From the NCBI GenBank assembly GCA_024331045.1, contig JANDJC010000004.1, forward strand, positions 43,778 through 107,777: a stretch of DNA of 64,000 bases, in the 5' to 3' direction. The notes below the pieces were generated by a model. It saw only the letters and a program-made list of their open reading frames with translations. It ran no database searches and had not been told where the DNA came from. The translations under genes were made by a program, and so were the position numbers. This stretch comes from Nitrospira sp. Its GTDB lineage: Bacteria > Nitrospirota > Nitrospiria > Nitrospirales > Nitrospiraceae. Positions 18,460 through 30,217 of the stretch are shown piece after piece (position 1 is the stretch's first letter; each line of letters begins with the position of its first letter).

Positions 18460-20289
18460 ATGGGGAACGGTTTGATCGCTGAGGAGATTATCGACCGGAT
18501 CAAGAGACAAGTCGACATTGTCGACGTGGTGAGCCAACATGTGGCCCTAACGAAGACAGGCCAGAATTTCAAGGGGTTGTGCCCATTTCATCAAGAAAAA
18601 ACCCCCTCCTTTATTGTCAACCCTGCACGACAGATCTTCCATTGTTTCGGTTGCGGAGCGGGTGGAAACATCTTCACGTTTCTAACCAGGCTCACCGGTG
18701 CGAGTTTTCCCGAAGTCGTTCGAGACTTGGGGCAAAGAGTGGGGATTGAAATTGCCGAATCGGTGCCGGCAGCGGGAGGGACGGGGAAATTGGCTGGCCG
18801 ACTGGAGCAGGTCAATGGCGCTGCGGCCTTATGGTTTAAGCAGAATTTGCGGGATGCTAAGGTCGGGCTGGCCGGAAGGAACTATCTCGAGGGGCGAGGC
18901 ATTCACCCCAGCACTATCGATCGGTTTGGAATCGGCTGGGCTCCCCCAGAGTGGGATGGTCTCTTCAACGCGTTGACGAAACAGGGGTTTTCACCGTCTG
19001 ATCTCATCGCTGCTGGCTTAACCGTGGCGAGAGAGAGGAAAAGTGGTTGTTATGATCGGTTTCGAGGGCGAGTGATGTTCGCCATCACCGATCTGCGCAA
19101 ACGAGTGGTGGGATTTGGGGGGCGGACGGTAGGAACCGCCACCCCCAAATACCTGAATTCGCCGGATACCCCCCTTTTTAAAAAGGGGCAGATGCTGTTT
19201 GCCTTCGAACAGGCGCGCGAAGCGATGGTGGGGACTCAGACCGCCATCATTGTGGAGGGGTATTTCGACGCGATCGCTCTCCATCAAGCCGGGTTAACCC
19301 AGACGGTAGCGACATTGGGCACGGCATTGACACCCGACCATGTTCAGACATTACGGCGATTTGTTGAGCATGTGGTGTTGGTGTTTGATCCCGATGAGGC
19401 CGGGGTGCGTGCGGCGCTTCGCGGGCTTGATCTCTTCGTGAACAGTGGATTGGATGTCAAGGTGGTGACGTTACCGGCTGGCGAAGACCCCGATACCTTC
19501 ATCCGAAAAGCTGGCGTGGCGGCCTTTGTTGAGCTGCAAGCTGCCGCTCCAAGCCTCTTGGATTATGTCTTGGGCCATACAATGCAGCGGGCGGAAAACG
19601 GCTCGGTGGAAAGCCGTATGCGGATCGTGGATGAGGTGCTGCGCATTATCCAGAAAAGCGAGCATCCGCTGGAGCGGGAAGAACGTATCAGGATTGTGGC
19701 GGAACGACTGGGGATCAATCAAAGCCGATTGATTGAGCGTTATCCGACGTTGCAGGTTCGATCGCACCGTAAACCGATCCTTGCCGGTCGCTCCACGTCG
19801 GTCTCCGAGACCACTTTTCCAGCCATGCTGAAACGAGCACCGGAAGAACGAGATTTGGCGTGGCTCTTGTTGCATGGTCATCTGTCGCCCGCTGACGTGC
19901 GGCGGCTCGATCCCGAATGGTTCACGATCGCTCCCTGTAAGAAGCTGATCCAGATGGCGTTGATGCAGATTGATTATGCGGGGAGGATTGATCCGAACGG
20001 GTTGGTTGATAGGTTGGCGGAGGATCCGGACTGCAGTGCCCTGACGACCGAGTTGGCTGTACGGGAGGATCCAATCGAAGACGTGTCGGCTCATATCAAG
20101 GCCTGTTTACAGGGCCTGGAACGAAAATACGCCGATCGAAACGTACGAGATCTGATTGCCCAACTCAAAGTTGCCGAGCGGGCGGGCCGGTGGGAAGAAG
20201 CACGAGCGTTGAACAGACAGATTAACGAATGGCGGATCCGAAAAACCGGCGCGTCGGCGGCCGGAGCAGTGTCCTTGGTGAAGGAGTAG
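18460..20289 (+). CDS. dnaG: DNA primase
   Basis: Synthesises RNA primers for DNA replication. The 609-aa product starts with the zinc-binding domain ([13 protein letters not shown], then [11 protein letters not shown]; residues about 47-75). The catalytic core with TOPRIM carries [14 protein letters not shown] and [14 protein letters not shown]. The C-terminal helicase-interaction domain (about 450-600) is divergent, as usual. Slightly longer than E. coli DnaG (581 aa). rpoD follows 2 bp after the stop, the conserved macromolecular-synthesis arrangement without rpsU. Confidence 0.96.
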   Translation: MGNGLIAEEIIDRIKRQVDIVDVVSQHVALTKTGQNFKGLCPFHQEKTPSFIVNPARQIFHCFGCGAGGNIFTFLTRLTGASFPEVVRDLGQRVGIEIAESVPAAGGTGKLAGRLEQVNGAAALWFKQNLRDAKVGLAGRNYLEGRGIHPSTIDRFGIGWAPPEWDGLFNALTKQGFSPSDLIAAGLTVARERKSGCYDRFRGRVMFAITDLRKRVVGFGGRTVGTATPKYLNSPDTPLFKKGQMLFAFEQAREAMVGTQTAIIVEGYFDAIALHQAGLTQTVATLGTALTPDHVQTLRRFVEHVVLVFDPDEAGVRAALRGLDLFVNSGLDVKVVTLPAGEDPDTFIRKAGVAAFVELQAAAPSLLDYVLGHTMQRAENGSVESRMRIVDEVLRIIQKSEHPLEREERIRIVAERLGINQSRLIERYPTLQVRSHRKPILAGRSTSVSETTFPAMLKRAPEERDLAWLLLHGHLSPADVRRLDPEWFTIAPCKKLIQMALMQIDYAGRIDPNGLVDRLAEDPDCSALTTELAVREDPIEDVSAHIKACLQGLERKYADRNVRDLIAQLKVAERAGRWEEARALNRQINEWRIRKTGASAAGAVSLVKE

Positions 20290-20291
20290 TC

Positions 20292-22106
<1,815 letters not shown>

Positions 22107-22248
22107 AGGCGAGAGACTTCCCACCGTCTCTCACCGCCGAGCAAGACGAGCAGAGCGGGGGAGCGGTTCGGCATCAACGCATCGACTCGTCGAGCGGAGA
22201 CCAAGCCGCGGTGGCAGAAAGCTCATGCCTGACGTCGGAGTGCTGATC

Positions 22249-22322
22249 GGGCCCATAGCTCAGGTGGTTAGAGCGGCTGACTCATAATCAGTTGGTCCTA
22301 GGTTCAAGTCCTAGTGGGCCCA
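22249..22322 (+). tRNA. tRNA with CAT anticodon, likely tRNA-Ile2
   Basis: Full cloverleaf. Acceptor GGGCCCA (22249-22255) pairs with TGGGCCC (22315-22321), discriminator A at 22322. The D arm has GCTC...GAGC, the anticodon stem GCTGA/TCAGT encloses CTCATAA (anticodon CAT), and the T arm is CTAGG TTCAAGT CCTAG. The overall sequence resembles the CAU isoleucine tRNA whose C34 becomes lysidine, rather than initiator or elongator Met tRNA. The bases after the discriminator are CCG, so CCA is not fully encoded and must be added by the CCA-adding enzyme. Confidence 0.9.
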
Positions 22323-22413
22323 CCGCATCTAGATGGCCGGCAGTGCGGCCTGCGATCTCTGGAGCGGGAAAGCAGGGAAAAGCGGGGAGAGGAAGGGAGG
22401 GGAAGATTGCTCA

Positions 22414-23193
22414 GTGGGCCATAGGTTTTCACCTCTGCTTGAATTGCAGAAATTGGATCTTCGGATGATGGAGATCCAAGAAGCCCGCCGGAAGATTCCC
22501 GAGCGCCTGCGCGCCGCCGAAGTGCCGCTGCGAGAGGCTGTCAAACAGTTGCAGAACGCAAAGGTGGCGGTGGAGGCCGCCACCAAGGAGCGTCGCTCAC
22601 ACGAGCGCGATTTGGAAGCCCACGAAGCCCACATGGAGCGGATGAAGGCCCATGCGGCGCACTTAAAAACCAACAAGGAGTATCAGGCCCATCTCTTCGA
22701 ACTGGATCTTGCCAATAAGAAACGAGGGGAGCTTGAGGAAAAAATCCTTCTCTGCATGGAGCGAATCGATCAACTCCAACGGGTGGTGATCGAGGCTCAA
22801 GCGAGAGTGGCGGCATTGGAAGAATCGTTTGCTCGAGAGCAGCGGGCATTGGCGGAGGAAGAACAGACACTAGCCGCTGAATTGACGCAGGTGGAAATGC
22901 TCCATCAGGAGGTTGCAACAAGGGTGGAGCCGGGCCTGTTACAGCGGTACAACCAGATCAAGGCCTCATGCAAGGAGCGGCCGCTTGCGGCGGTGCGTGG
23001 CGGTTTGTGTTTGGGATGTCGTCTCCAGATTCCTCCTCAGCTTGTCGCCCAGGTCAAACGCTCGGAAGAGCTGCTGGTGTGTCCCTATTGCCATCGGATT
23101 CTCTATTGGGAGGGAGAACTACAGGCCGAAGGTTCCGATGCTCCTGCCAGGACATCCAGTTCTAGTGGTTGCGAAATCAAGGGGGCGCGTTAG
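22414..23193 (+). CDS. Coiled-coil protein with C4 zinc ribbon
   Basis: About 259 aa from a GTG at 22414 behind GGGAGGGGAAG; the frame is open from 22333, next to the tRNA. Residues about 10-170 form a long helical hairpin rich in Glu, Arg, Lys and Ala (KTNKEYQAHLFELDLANKK in the middle). The C-terminal part has a zinc ribbon, GGLCLGCRLQIPPQL then LVCPYCHRILYW. This architecture (DUF164/CT398-like) is widespread; a nucleic-acid or secretion-related role has been suggested for relatives, but the function is not settled. Genes of this family often lie near rnpB, and rnpB is 2 kb downstream here. Confidence 0.85.
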   Translation: MGHRFSPLLELQKLDLRMMEIQEARRKIPERLRAAEVPLREAVKQLQNAKVAVEAATKERRSHERDLEAHEAHMERMKAHAAHLKTNKEYQAHLFELDLANKKRGELEEKILLCMERIDQLQRVVIEAQARVAALEESFAREQRALAEEEQTLAAELTQVEMLHQEVATRVEPGLLQRYNQIKASCKERPLAAVRGGLCLGCRLQIPPQLVAQVKRSEELLVCPYCHRILYWEGELQAEGSDAPARTSSSSGCEIKGAR

Positions 23194-23373
23194 CCAGGGA
23201 CGGCTCCATTGCTTTGAAATGGAGCCTGGCAATGATACCAAGCCGTTCCTAGCTGTGGGTGCTTCCGATCGTTTGCGTGGCCGGTTCGGTTGCCGGAGAG
23301 GCGCCCATGACGCCTGAGGGCAAGGAGTCTGTCAACTTGTTTGGGAGATGATCGAGGCATAACCAAAGTGTGC

Positions 23374-23529
23374 TCAGGCACGACGAAAAGCAGCGACCAT
23401 TGCCAGGTCTGGACCATTGCCAGGTCTGATGGGGCCCTTGACTGCTCCTCGAGCAGGAATGTCCACGTTGCTTCTTAAAAGAGAATCAGCAGGGTCCGGC
23501 GGATCAGTTGCTGGTCTCCCATTGGTCAT
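23374..23529 (-). CDS. Possible small protein (51 aa), downstream member of a pair
   Basis: Starts at an ATG overlapping the stop of the upstream small frame (ATGA), with GGGAG six bases upstream. The product is Pro/Arg-rich, has no recognised family, and contains the tandem 17-bp repeat in its 3' part. The coupling signal and the ribosome-binding site are the only support; it may be chance. Confidence 0.25.
   Translation of the reverse strand: MTNGRPATDPPDPADSLLRSNVDIPARGAVKGPIRPGNGPDLAMVAAFRRA
23395..23428. repeat. 17-bp perfect tandem duplication
   Basis: GACCATTGCCAGGTCTG occurs twice head to tail (23395-23411 and 23412-23428). A 17-bp unit is not a multiple of three, so it changes the frame of anything coding through it. 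Confidence 0.9.
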
Positions 23530-23696
23530 GATTGCTCCCGTGTCGTTTCTAGGAAATTCGCTAGAGAAGCAGTTCCAACGACTGTGACGCGGCTCCCGCG
23601 GCATGCGATGAAAGTCTCTTTAAGGGGATAGAGTTTTGGCGTCTCTCCATCGACCAGTGACGCCGCGATCAGCTGCAGACGGTACGGACTCTCCAT
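23526..23696 (-). CDS. Possible small protein (56 aa), upstream member of a pair
   Basis: ATG at 23696 (an in-frame TTG lies at 23708). Composition is protein-like: YRLQLIAASLVDGETPKLY followed by an alternating strand segment SRVTVVGTASLANFL. It does not match a family I recognise and has no clear ribosome-binding site. It overlaps the next small frame by ATGA. Confidence 0.3.
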   Translation of the reverse strand: MESPYRLQLIAASLVDGETPKLYPLKETFIACRGSRVTVVGTASLANFLETTREQS

Positions 23697-24042
23697 CGCG
23701 GGTGCCAATGTGAGGAGGCAGCGTTTCGTGATTGTGGTGCCGTCGTGCGCACCCCTCAGTCAACACAGGGGCTGGACATGGACCGCACAGAGCGATGCCT
23801 GCGCTCCATTCTCACATTCGTAGGGTCAGCGTGACGACGAGCAGCCACAGTCATCGTTCCCCCTCAGTTTGTCAAGACTGAGCCGCTCCACTCCGCTCCA
23901 TGGGGCGGGTGGTTGCCCCATCATGTTCCTCCTCTATTTCCTCCTCTGGAAAATGAGGGGAAGGCTCGGTACTCTACTGGTGGGGCGTGGCGCACCTGTG
24001 TGGACCAAGACATCGAAGGGGTGGGTTCGAGGAGGGAAGAGT

Positions 24043-24930
24043 ATGCAAGGAAAGAGGGATGTGCTGGGTCCCATTTCTGCGAGGGTAGCTGCCTCGTGGG
24101 CGTTGGTGGGGGTCGTGCTAATGGCTATAGCTGGTTGCGAGACCAATCCCTATACGGGGCGATCGCAGTTGCTGATGACATCGATCTCGGAAGAAATGCG
24201 GTTGGGGGAGCAAGCATATGCCCAGGTGAAAAATGACCCCAATGTCAGATTGTCACGGGATCCTCGGGAAGTGGAACCCGTCAGACGAGTGGCGGATCGA
24301 ATCATCGAGGCGGCGAAGCGCTCGAAATACGCCACGATGGCGAAACAGTTTGAGTGGGAGGTGTCGGTGATCAAGGATGACAAAACAGCCAATGCGTTCG
24401 CCCTTCCCGGCGGAAAGATTGCGGTGTACACCGGCATTTTCCCTGTGGCAAGGACAGAGGCCGGTTTGGCCGCTGTCATGGGGCATGAAGTCGTGCATGC
24501 TCTAGCTCGTCATGGAGCAGAACGAATGAGTCAAGGGCAGTTGGCCAACGCCGTGTTGCAAGTGGCGGGGGCGGCCATCGGTGCGAGTGGGAGCAATCCG
24601 GTGTTGGGGCAAGCCACCATGGCAGCGTTGGGGTTAGGAGCCCAGGTGGGAGTGTTATTGCCGTTCAGTCGCAAACATGAGTCGGAAGCGGATTATGTGG
24701 GCATTCTCTTGGCGGCGGATGCAGGGTATGACCCTCGGGAAGCAATAGGATTATGGGAGCGGATGGCCGCACTCTCGCAGGATGGGGGACCGGCAGAATT
24801 TCTCTCGACTCACCCTAGTCATGGGACAAGGATCGAACAGCTAAAGGCGTGGATGCCAGAGGCCATGGCTATTTATCAGAAGAGGAGCCCTGCCCCCGAT
24901 GCCCTGCTGCCGCATGTGCAGAGCCAGTGA
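24043..24930 (+). CDS. M48-family metalloprotease lipoprotein
   Basis: A 295-aa predicted outer-membrane or periplasmic lipoprotein peptidase. The ATG at 24043 has GAGGAGGGAAGAG directly upstream; the open frame extends to 23869 without support. A signal peptide ends in the lipobox AIAGC, followed by ETNPYTGRSQLLM, typical of LoiP/YggG-like proteins. The catalytic zinc motif is HEVVHALARH, with the third ligand in HESEADYVGILLAADAGYDP and the late STHPSHGTRIEQL block. Members of this family act in outer-membrane protein quality control. Stands alone ahead of rnpB. Confidence 0.88.
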   Translation: MQGKRDVLGPISARVAASWALVGVVLMAIAGCETNPYTGRSQLLMTSISEEMRLGEQAYAQVKNDPNVRLSRDPREVEPVRRVADRIIEAAKRSKYATMAKQFEWEVSVIKDDKTANAFALPGGKIAVYTGIFPVARTEAGLAAVMGHEVVHALARHGAERMSQGQLANAVLQVAGAAIGASGSNPVLGQATMAALGLGAQVGVLLPFSRKHESEADYVGILLAADAGYDPREAIGLWERMAALSQDGGPAEFLSTHPSHGTRIEQLKAWMPEAMAIYQKRSPAPDALLPHVQSQ

Positions 24931-25129
24931 GCAGTGAGGGGGGCGGTTCTACGAGGCGGAGCAGGGCCAGTGCAGAACCAGTGAGGTGATACCATGGGGC
25001 CTTCCATCGGAGGGAGACTTCTTGGAACGAACAAAGGGAAGCCCGCTGACTTCTTAGGTGCTTTTGATCTGTAAAGAAGAAAAGAACCGCTCCATAAACA
25101 AAAAGGGCGGGCCTCGTGCAATCAGTGCC

Positions 25130-25158
25130 TTGCCATGTGGCCGGTCCTCCTCTATACT
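25130..25158 (+). promoter_or_regulatory. Promoter of rnpB
   Basis: TTGCCA at 25130-25135, a 17-bp spacer, TATACT at 25153-25158. It ends about 15 bp before the predicted RNA 5' end, as expected for a stable RNA gene. Confidence 0.75.
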
Positions 25159-25173
25159 GCTCCTGCGCGGATG

Positions 25174-25593
25174 TGAAGGTCGGATGATCGCTCGATGTCC
25201 AAGCATCGGGAGGAAAGTCCGGACTCCAAGGGCAGGGCGCTGGGTAATTCCCAGGCGGAGCAATCCGACACCAGCACCACAGAAAGCAAACCGCCGATGG
25301 TCTGGGTGACGGACGTCCTCAGGATCAGGTAAGGGTGAAAGGGTGGGGTAAGAGCCCACCGCGGTGGTGGCGACATCACCGGCACGGTAAGCGTCGCCCG
25401 GTGCAAGGCCAAATAGGAAGAGTGCACCAGGGGTCTGCGGTGTATCCACCAGATTTCTGGTGCTCCGACTGGCCCGGTCGTAGTCTTCGGGTAGGCCGCT
25501 TGAGGTTCGGGGTAACTCGAATCCCAGAGAAATGATCATCGCCGTTCGCGAACATCGCGCGAACGGGCACAGAATCCGGCTTATAGACCTTCG
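25174..25593 (+). ncRNA. rnpB: RNase P RNA, bacterial class A
   Basis: Catalytic RNA that matures tRNA 5' ends. Conserved elements are easy to read: GGAGGAAAGTCCGGACTCC (CR-I), GGTAAGGGTGAAAGGGTGGGG and TAAGAGCCCACCG, AAGGCCAAATAGG, GAGAAATGATCATCGCC, and the 3' AGAATCCGGCTTATAGACC. P1 pairs GAAGGTC (25175-25181) with GACCTTC (25586-25592), which sets the ends to within a few bases. Length of about 420 nt is within range for type A. Confidence 0.95.
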
Positions 25594-25913
25594 CGCCGCG
25601 CGTATCTATTGAGAGGTGTTAACATCCGGCACTCAAACGAGAGGTCAGTGTGGTCGTGTCATCGAGAACACCAGGTCGTTTCCTTGACCCTTCACCAAAC
25701 GGCGTGATACGATGGCCCACCTTTCTCTTTGATTTTTAAAGTTTTTCAGTTTCGTCACCGGAGCCAGACCGCTCGTATTTTATCTTATTGGAAAAACCTG
25801 ATGAAAAGACGAGAACAGGGGGAAAACTTAAAAAGGAGAAGAGGCCACCTTTGCCGTATCGACACCGGTGGGGCTCATAAGCATAAGGGGCTCATAAGAA
25901 GGAGGACTGGCAC
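25594..25913 (+). other. Leader region upstream of ilvB
   Basis: No gene. It contains the promoter proposed at 25684-25713 and about 190 nt of untranslated leader. Unlike the leuA leader, it shows no T-box core and no intrinsic terminator. A small direct repeat, gggctcataag, occurs twice just before ilvB (about 25870-25898). Confidence 0.4.
25684..25713 (+). promoter_or_regulatory. Promoter of the ilvBNC operon
   Basis: TTGACC at 25684-25689, 18-bp spacer, TACGAT at 25708-25713. Predicted start near 25720. Confidence 0.5.
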
Positions 25914-27689
25914 ATGAAACTCTCAGGAGCGGAGATCTTGATTGAATGTTTGAAGCGAGAAGGGGTCAAGACTCTCTTTGCGCTTCCGGGAGGAGTGGTC
26001 TTGAAGATTTTCGATGTGCTTCATCAGCAAAAGGAGATTGAGGTCATTCTTGCCCGCCACGAACAGGGGGCCGGCCATATGGCTGAAGGTTACGCGAAAG
26101 CGACGGGGAAGGCGGGCGTGTGTCTTGTCACGTCGGGACCGGGCATGACGAATGTGATTACAGCTCTGGCGGATGCCTACATGGATTCCGTTCCGATGGT
26201 CTGTTTCAGTGGCCAGGTGCCGACTAGTTTGATCGGGAACGATGCGTTTCAAGAAGCAGACAACGTCGGCTTGAGTCGGCCGTGTACGAAATACAACTTC
26301 CTGGTCAAAGATGTGAATGACCTGGCACGCACGATCAAAGAGGCCTTTTATATTGCGACAACGGGTCGTCCGGGTCCGGTGTTGGTGGATATTCCCAAGG
26401 ATGTCTCCCAAAACCAGACAGAATTTGTCTATCCGAGCTCGGTCTCCATCCGGGGGTACAACCCCACCTACGAGGGCAACAAATGGCAAATTAAGCAGGC
26501 GGCCGAAGCCATTGCCAAGGCCAAGAAACCGGTTCTCTATGTGGGAGGGGGTGTCGTCTTCTCCGGTGCGTCGCAAGAGTTGCTCGAATTGGCCGAGATG
26601 ACCCAGATTCCCGTTGATATGACACTCATGGGACTCGGTGCGTTTCCCGGCGAACATCCACTGTCGTTGGGGATGTTGGGTATGCATGGCACCTACTGTG
26701 CCAACATGGCCATTCACTACTCGGACCTGGTCATTGCTGTCGGTGCGCGGTTTGATGACCGGGTGACGGGCAAAGTGTCCGAATTTTGTCCATATGCCAA
26801 GATCATCCACATCGACATTGATCCGACGTCGATTCGGAAAAACATTCACGTGGATATTCCCATCGTAGGGGATTGCAAGGCCGTGTTACGGGAATTGAAT
26901 CAACTGTTGCGCGCCACGGTGAATGGGGATCAAAAAGAGCTGCGAAAACCCTGGTGGGATCAGATCCGTCAATGGCAAACGACGCATCCCTTGACTTACC
27001 ACCAGGAGCAAGATGGGCCGATCAAGCCGCAGCATGTCGTCAAGCGACTTTATGAGCTGACAAAGGATCGAGATCCCATTGTTTCAACCGATGTGGGGCA
27101 GCATCAAATGTGGGCGGCGCAATATTTCAAGCTGGCGAAACCGAACCGCTGGTTGACGTCAGGGGGATTGGGAACCATGGGTTTTGGGCTGCCCGCTGCT
27201 ATGGGGGCGCAGGCCGCGTTCCGTGATCGATTGGTTATTTGCATTGCGGGGGATGGGAGCGTACAGATGAATATGCAGGAAATGGCAACGGCGGTGGTCA
27301 GTAAATTGCCGGTCAAAGTGATTGTGCTGAACAACCGCTTTCACGGAATGGTGCGCCAGTGGCAGGATCTCTTCTATAACGGCCGCTATGCCTCGAGCTA
27401 CCTTGGCAATACGCCCGACTTCGTAAAGCTGGCCGAAGCCTATGGAGCGGTCGGGCTACGGGCTGAGAGACTGGCTGATCTTGATGGAGTGTTGAAAGCC
27501 GCTTTGGAAACCGACGGGCCTGTCGTGGTAGATGTGCCGACGTACCCCTATGAGAACTGCTATCCCATGATCCCGGCTGGGGGGTGCAATCACGAGATGA
27601 TTCTCGAAGATCCACCGGAGTTGAAGAAAAAACAGAAGGGTGGCGGGAAAACGGTGCCGGAAGAGAAGGATACGGTATTAACAGCGTGA
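25914..27689 (+). CDS. ilvB: Acetolactate synthase large subunit
   Basis: ThDP-dependent enzyme making acetolactate or acetohydroxybutyrate for valine, leucine and isoleucine (591 aa). The cofactor-activating Glu is in RHEQGAGHMAEGYAKATG. FAD and substrate regions include FSGQVPTSLIGNDAFQEADN. The ThDP/Mg motif is GDGSVQMNMQEMATAVV ending in VLNN. A lysine-rich tail follows about residue 560. AAGGAGGA lies just upstream of the ATG. ilvN follows 75 bp downstream. Confidence 0.97.
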   Translation: MKLSGAEILIECLKREGVKTLFALPGGVVLKIFDVLHQQKEIEVILARHEQGAGHMAEGYAKATGKAGVCLVTSGPGMTNVITALADAYMDSVPMVCFSGQVPTSLIGNDAFQEADNVGLSRPCTKYNFLVKDVNDLARTIKEAFYIATTGRPGPVLVDIPKDVSQNQTEFVYPSSVSIRGYNPTYEGNKWQIKQAAEAIAKAKKPVLYVGGGVVFSGASQELLELAEMTQIPVDMTLMGLGAFPGEHPLSLGMLGMHGTYCANMAIHYSDLVIAVGARFDDRVTGKVSEFCPYAKIIHIDIDPTSIRKNIHVDIPIVGDCKAVLRELNQLLRATVNGDQKELRKPWWDQIRQWQTTHPLTYHQEQDGPIKPQHVVKRLYELTKDRDPIVSTDVGQHQMWAAQYFKLAKPNRWLTSGGLGTMGFGLPAAMGAQAAFRDRLVICIAGDGSVQMNMQEMATAVVSKLPVKVIVLNNRFHGMVRQWQDLFYNGRYASSYLGNTPDFVKLAEAYGAVGLRAERLADLDGVLKAALETDGPVVVDVPTYPYENCYPMIPAGGCNHEMILEDPPELKKKQKGGGKTVPEEKDTVLTA

Positions 27690-27764
27690 AGAAGTGAGAG
27701 GCCAGGCCTCGTGGCGCTGAACACCTTTTCGGGCACCGAGTGACTGATCGCGGGTTCAACCATC

Positions 27765-28280
27765 ATGGAACATATTATTGCTGTCACCGTTGAAAACAAG
27801 TTTGGTGTCTTGTCTCGGGTGGCCGGTCTGTTCAGTGGCAGGGGCTTCAATATCGAAAGTCTTTCCGTCGCTCCAACTCTTGATCCTTCGATGTCGCAGA
27901 TGACGCTGGTGACGTCGGGCGACGATCGGATTATCGAGCAGATTGTGAAACAACTCAACAAGTTGATCGACGTGATTAAGGTGGTGGATTTGAACGAAAC
28001 GGAGTTTGTCGCACGGGAAACGGCCTTGATCAAGGTGCATACCAAAGACGAAGATCGCGCCGAGGCGCTCAGGATCGTGGATATTTTTCGGGCCAACGTT
28101 ATCGATTCATCACCCAGCACCTATACGATAGAAGTGTCCGGCGATCCGAGAAAGATCGAAGCCATCATTAATTTGCTGCAGCCGTTGGGAATCAAAGAAT
28201 TGGTCCGAACGGGGCGGGTCGCCGTAGCCCGTGAACCGATTCGACCGGCCGTAGCGGCCAAGAAGTCGGCACGCGACTAA
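27765..28280 (+). CDS. ilvN: Acetolactate synthase small (regulatory) subunit
   Basis: Regulatory partner of IlvB (171 aa) conferring valine feedback. The N-terminal ACT domain is clear: MEHIIAVTVENKFGVLSRV, then LFSGRGFNIESLSVAPT, a Gly-Phe-Asn loop typical for the valine site. The C-terminal domain (about 80-160) has the DPRKIEAIINLLQPLGIKELVRTGR block. Ends in a short Ala/Lys tail. Follows ilvB and precedes ilvC. Confidence 0.96.
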   Translation: MEHIIAVTVENKFGVLSRVAGLFSGRGFNIESLSVAPTLDPSMSQMTLVTSGDDRIIEQIVKQLNKLIDVIKVVDLNETEFVARETALIKVHTKDEDRAEALRIVDIFRANVIDSSPSTYTIEVSGDPRKIEAIINLLQPLGIKELVRTGRVAVAREPIRPAVAAKKSARD

Positions 28281-28339
28281 GCACCGAAGCAAGGTCAGTG
28301 TGCCGTGATCCACAAAAATCAGGAGCCATCTCAGTGTAA

Positions 28340-29362
<1,023 letters not shown>

Positions 29363-29566
29363 ACAAGTTAGATTGGAACGCGGCAGAAAGCATAGGCTCT
29401 AGACATGAGCTTCAGGATCAACCGGGGGCTGCTGTCGCTCTCGTGTGAAGTCACGCGCGGGACTTTCGGAGTACAATAATAGCCGAAGGATAGGATGCTC
29501 GCGTAAGGTAAGCAACGCGAGGCAAGGGGCACGGCGTCGGTGAGTTCAGCAAGTGGGGGAGGGCGC

Positions 29567-30217
29567 ATGATCGATCGAGCGGTCGGTCTTCCGGTCGCGA
29601 AAGAAGGGATCCCGTTTATTGTTGTTCCGGCTGGCCTCACGCTGGTGTCGGGATGGGGAGGATGGACAGTGGCGGCGGTCATGGGAGGCCTGGTGACCGC
29701 TTTTGTTGTCTGGTTTTTTAGAAATCCGGCGAGGGTGATTCCGAAGGATCCACATCTGGTGGTGGCGCCAGGCGATGGGAGAGTGATCGCTATCGAAGAA
29801 GAATTCGAGCCTCGTTACCTCAAGGAGCGAGCTGTACGTGTGACGATTTTTTTAAATGTGTTCAACGTACACATCAATCGCATTCCCTGCGATGGGGTCA
29901 TCGAGGACGTGCAATATCAGCCAGGGGCTTTTTTGGTGGCTAGCAGGCCGGAGGCCACTTTGCGAAACGAACAAAATGCGTTAATGATTCGCACAGTGGA
30001 AGGATTCAAGATATTGTGTGTGCAGGTGGCGGGCTTAATCGCGCGACGCATTGTCTGCTGGGCTTCTCCCCGGGATCAGGCGAGAAGGGGCGAGCGATTT
30101 GGCTTAATTCGATTTGGCTCACGGATGGACACCTTTCTTCCGCTTGGCACGCGCCTTCGTGTAGCGGTCGGAGACAAGGTGAAGGGGGGAGAAACCATAC
30201 TCGGAGAGCTCCCATGA
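29567..30217 (+). CDS. psd: Phosphatidylserine decarboxylase, short form
   Basis: Makes phosphatidylethanolamine from phosphatidylserine at the membrane (216 aa). The ATG at 29567 has GGGGGAGGG upstream; the in-frame GTG at 29540 is rejected. Two hydrophobic segments at the N-terminus (about 14-50) anchor the enzyme. The self-cleavage and pyruvoyl site is the GS in GERFGLIRFGSRMDTFLP, generating beta and alpha chains. VAPGDGRVIAIEEE and FLNVFNVHINRIP blocks are typical. Overlaps pssA by 4 bp (ATGA). Confidence 0.95.
   Translation: MIDRAVGLPVAKEGIPFIVVPAGLTLVSGWGGWTVAAVMGGLVTAFVVWFFRNPARVIPKDPHLVVAPGDGRVIAIEEEFEPRYLKERAVRVTIFLNVFNVHINRIPCDGVIEDVQYQPGAFLVASRPEATLRNEQNALMIRTVEGFKILCVQVAGLIARRIVCWASPRDQARRGERFGLIRFGSRMDTFLPLGTRLRVAVGDKVKGGETILGELP

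Larger units (their letters stand above)
23194..24042. other. Spacer of about 850 bp
   Basis: No well-supported gene. It holds two tiny overlapping frames on the minus strand and a 17-bp tandem duplication, listed separately. Short divergent fragments only; possible remnant of a lost gene. Confidence 0.35.

Noticed and set aside
25054..25539. 161-aa minus-strand frame
   Set aside because: It lies across the RNase P RNA gene and its promoter.
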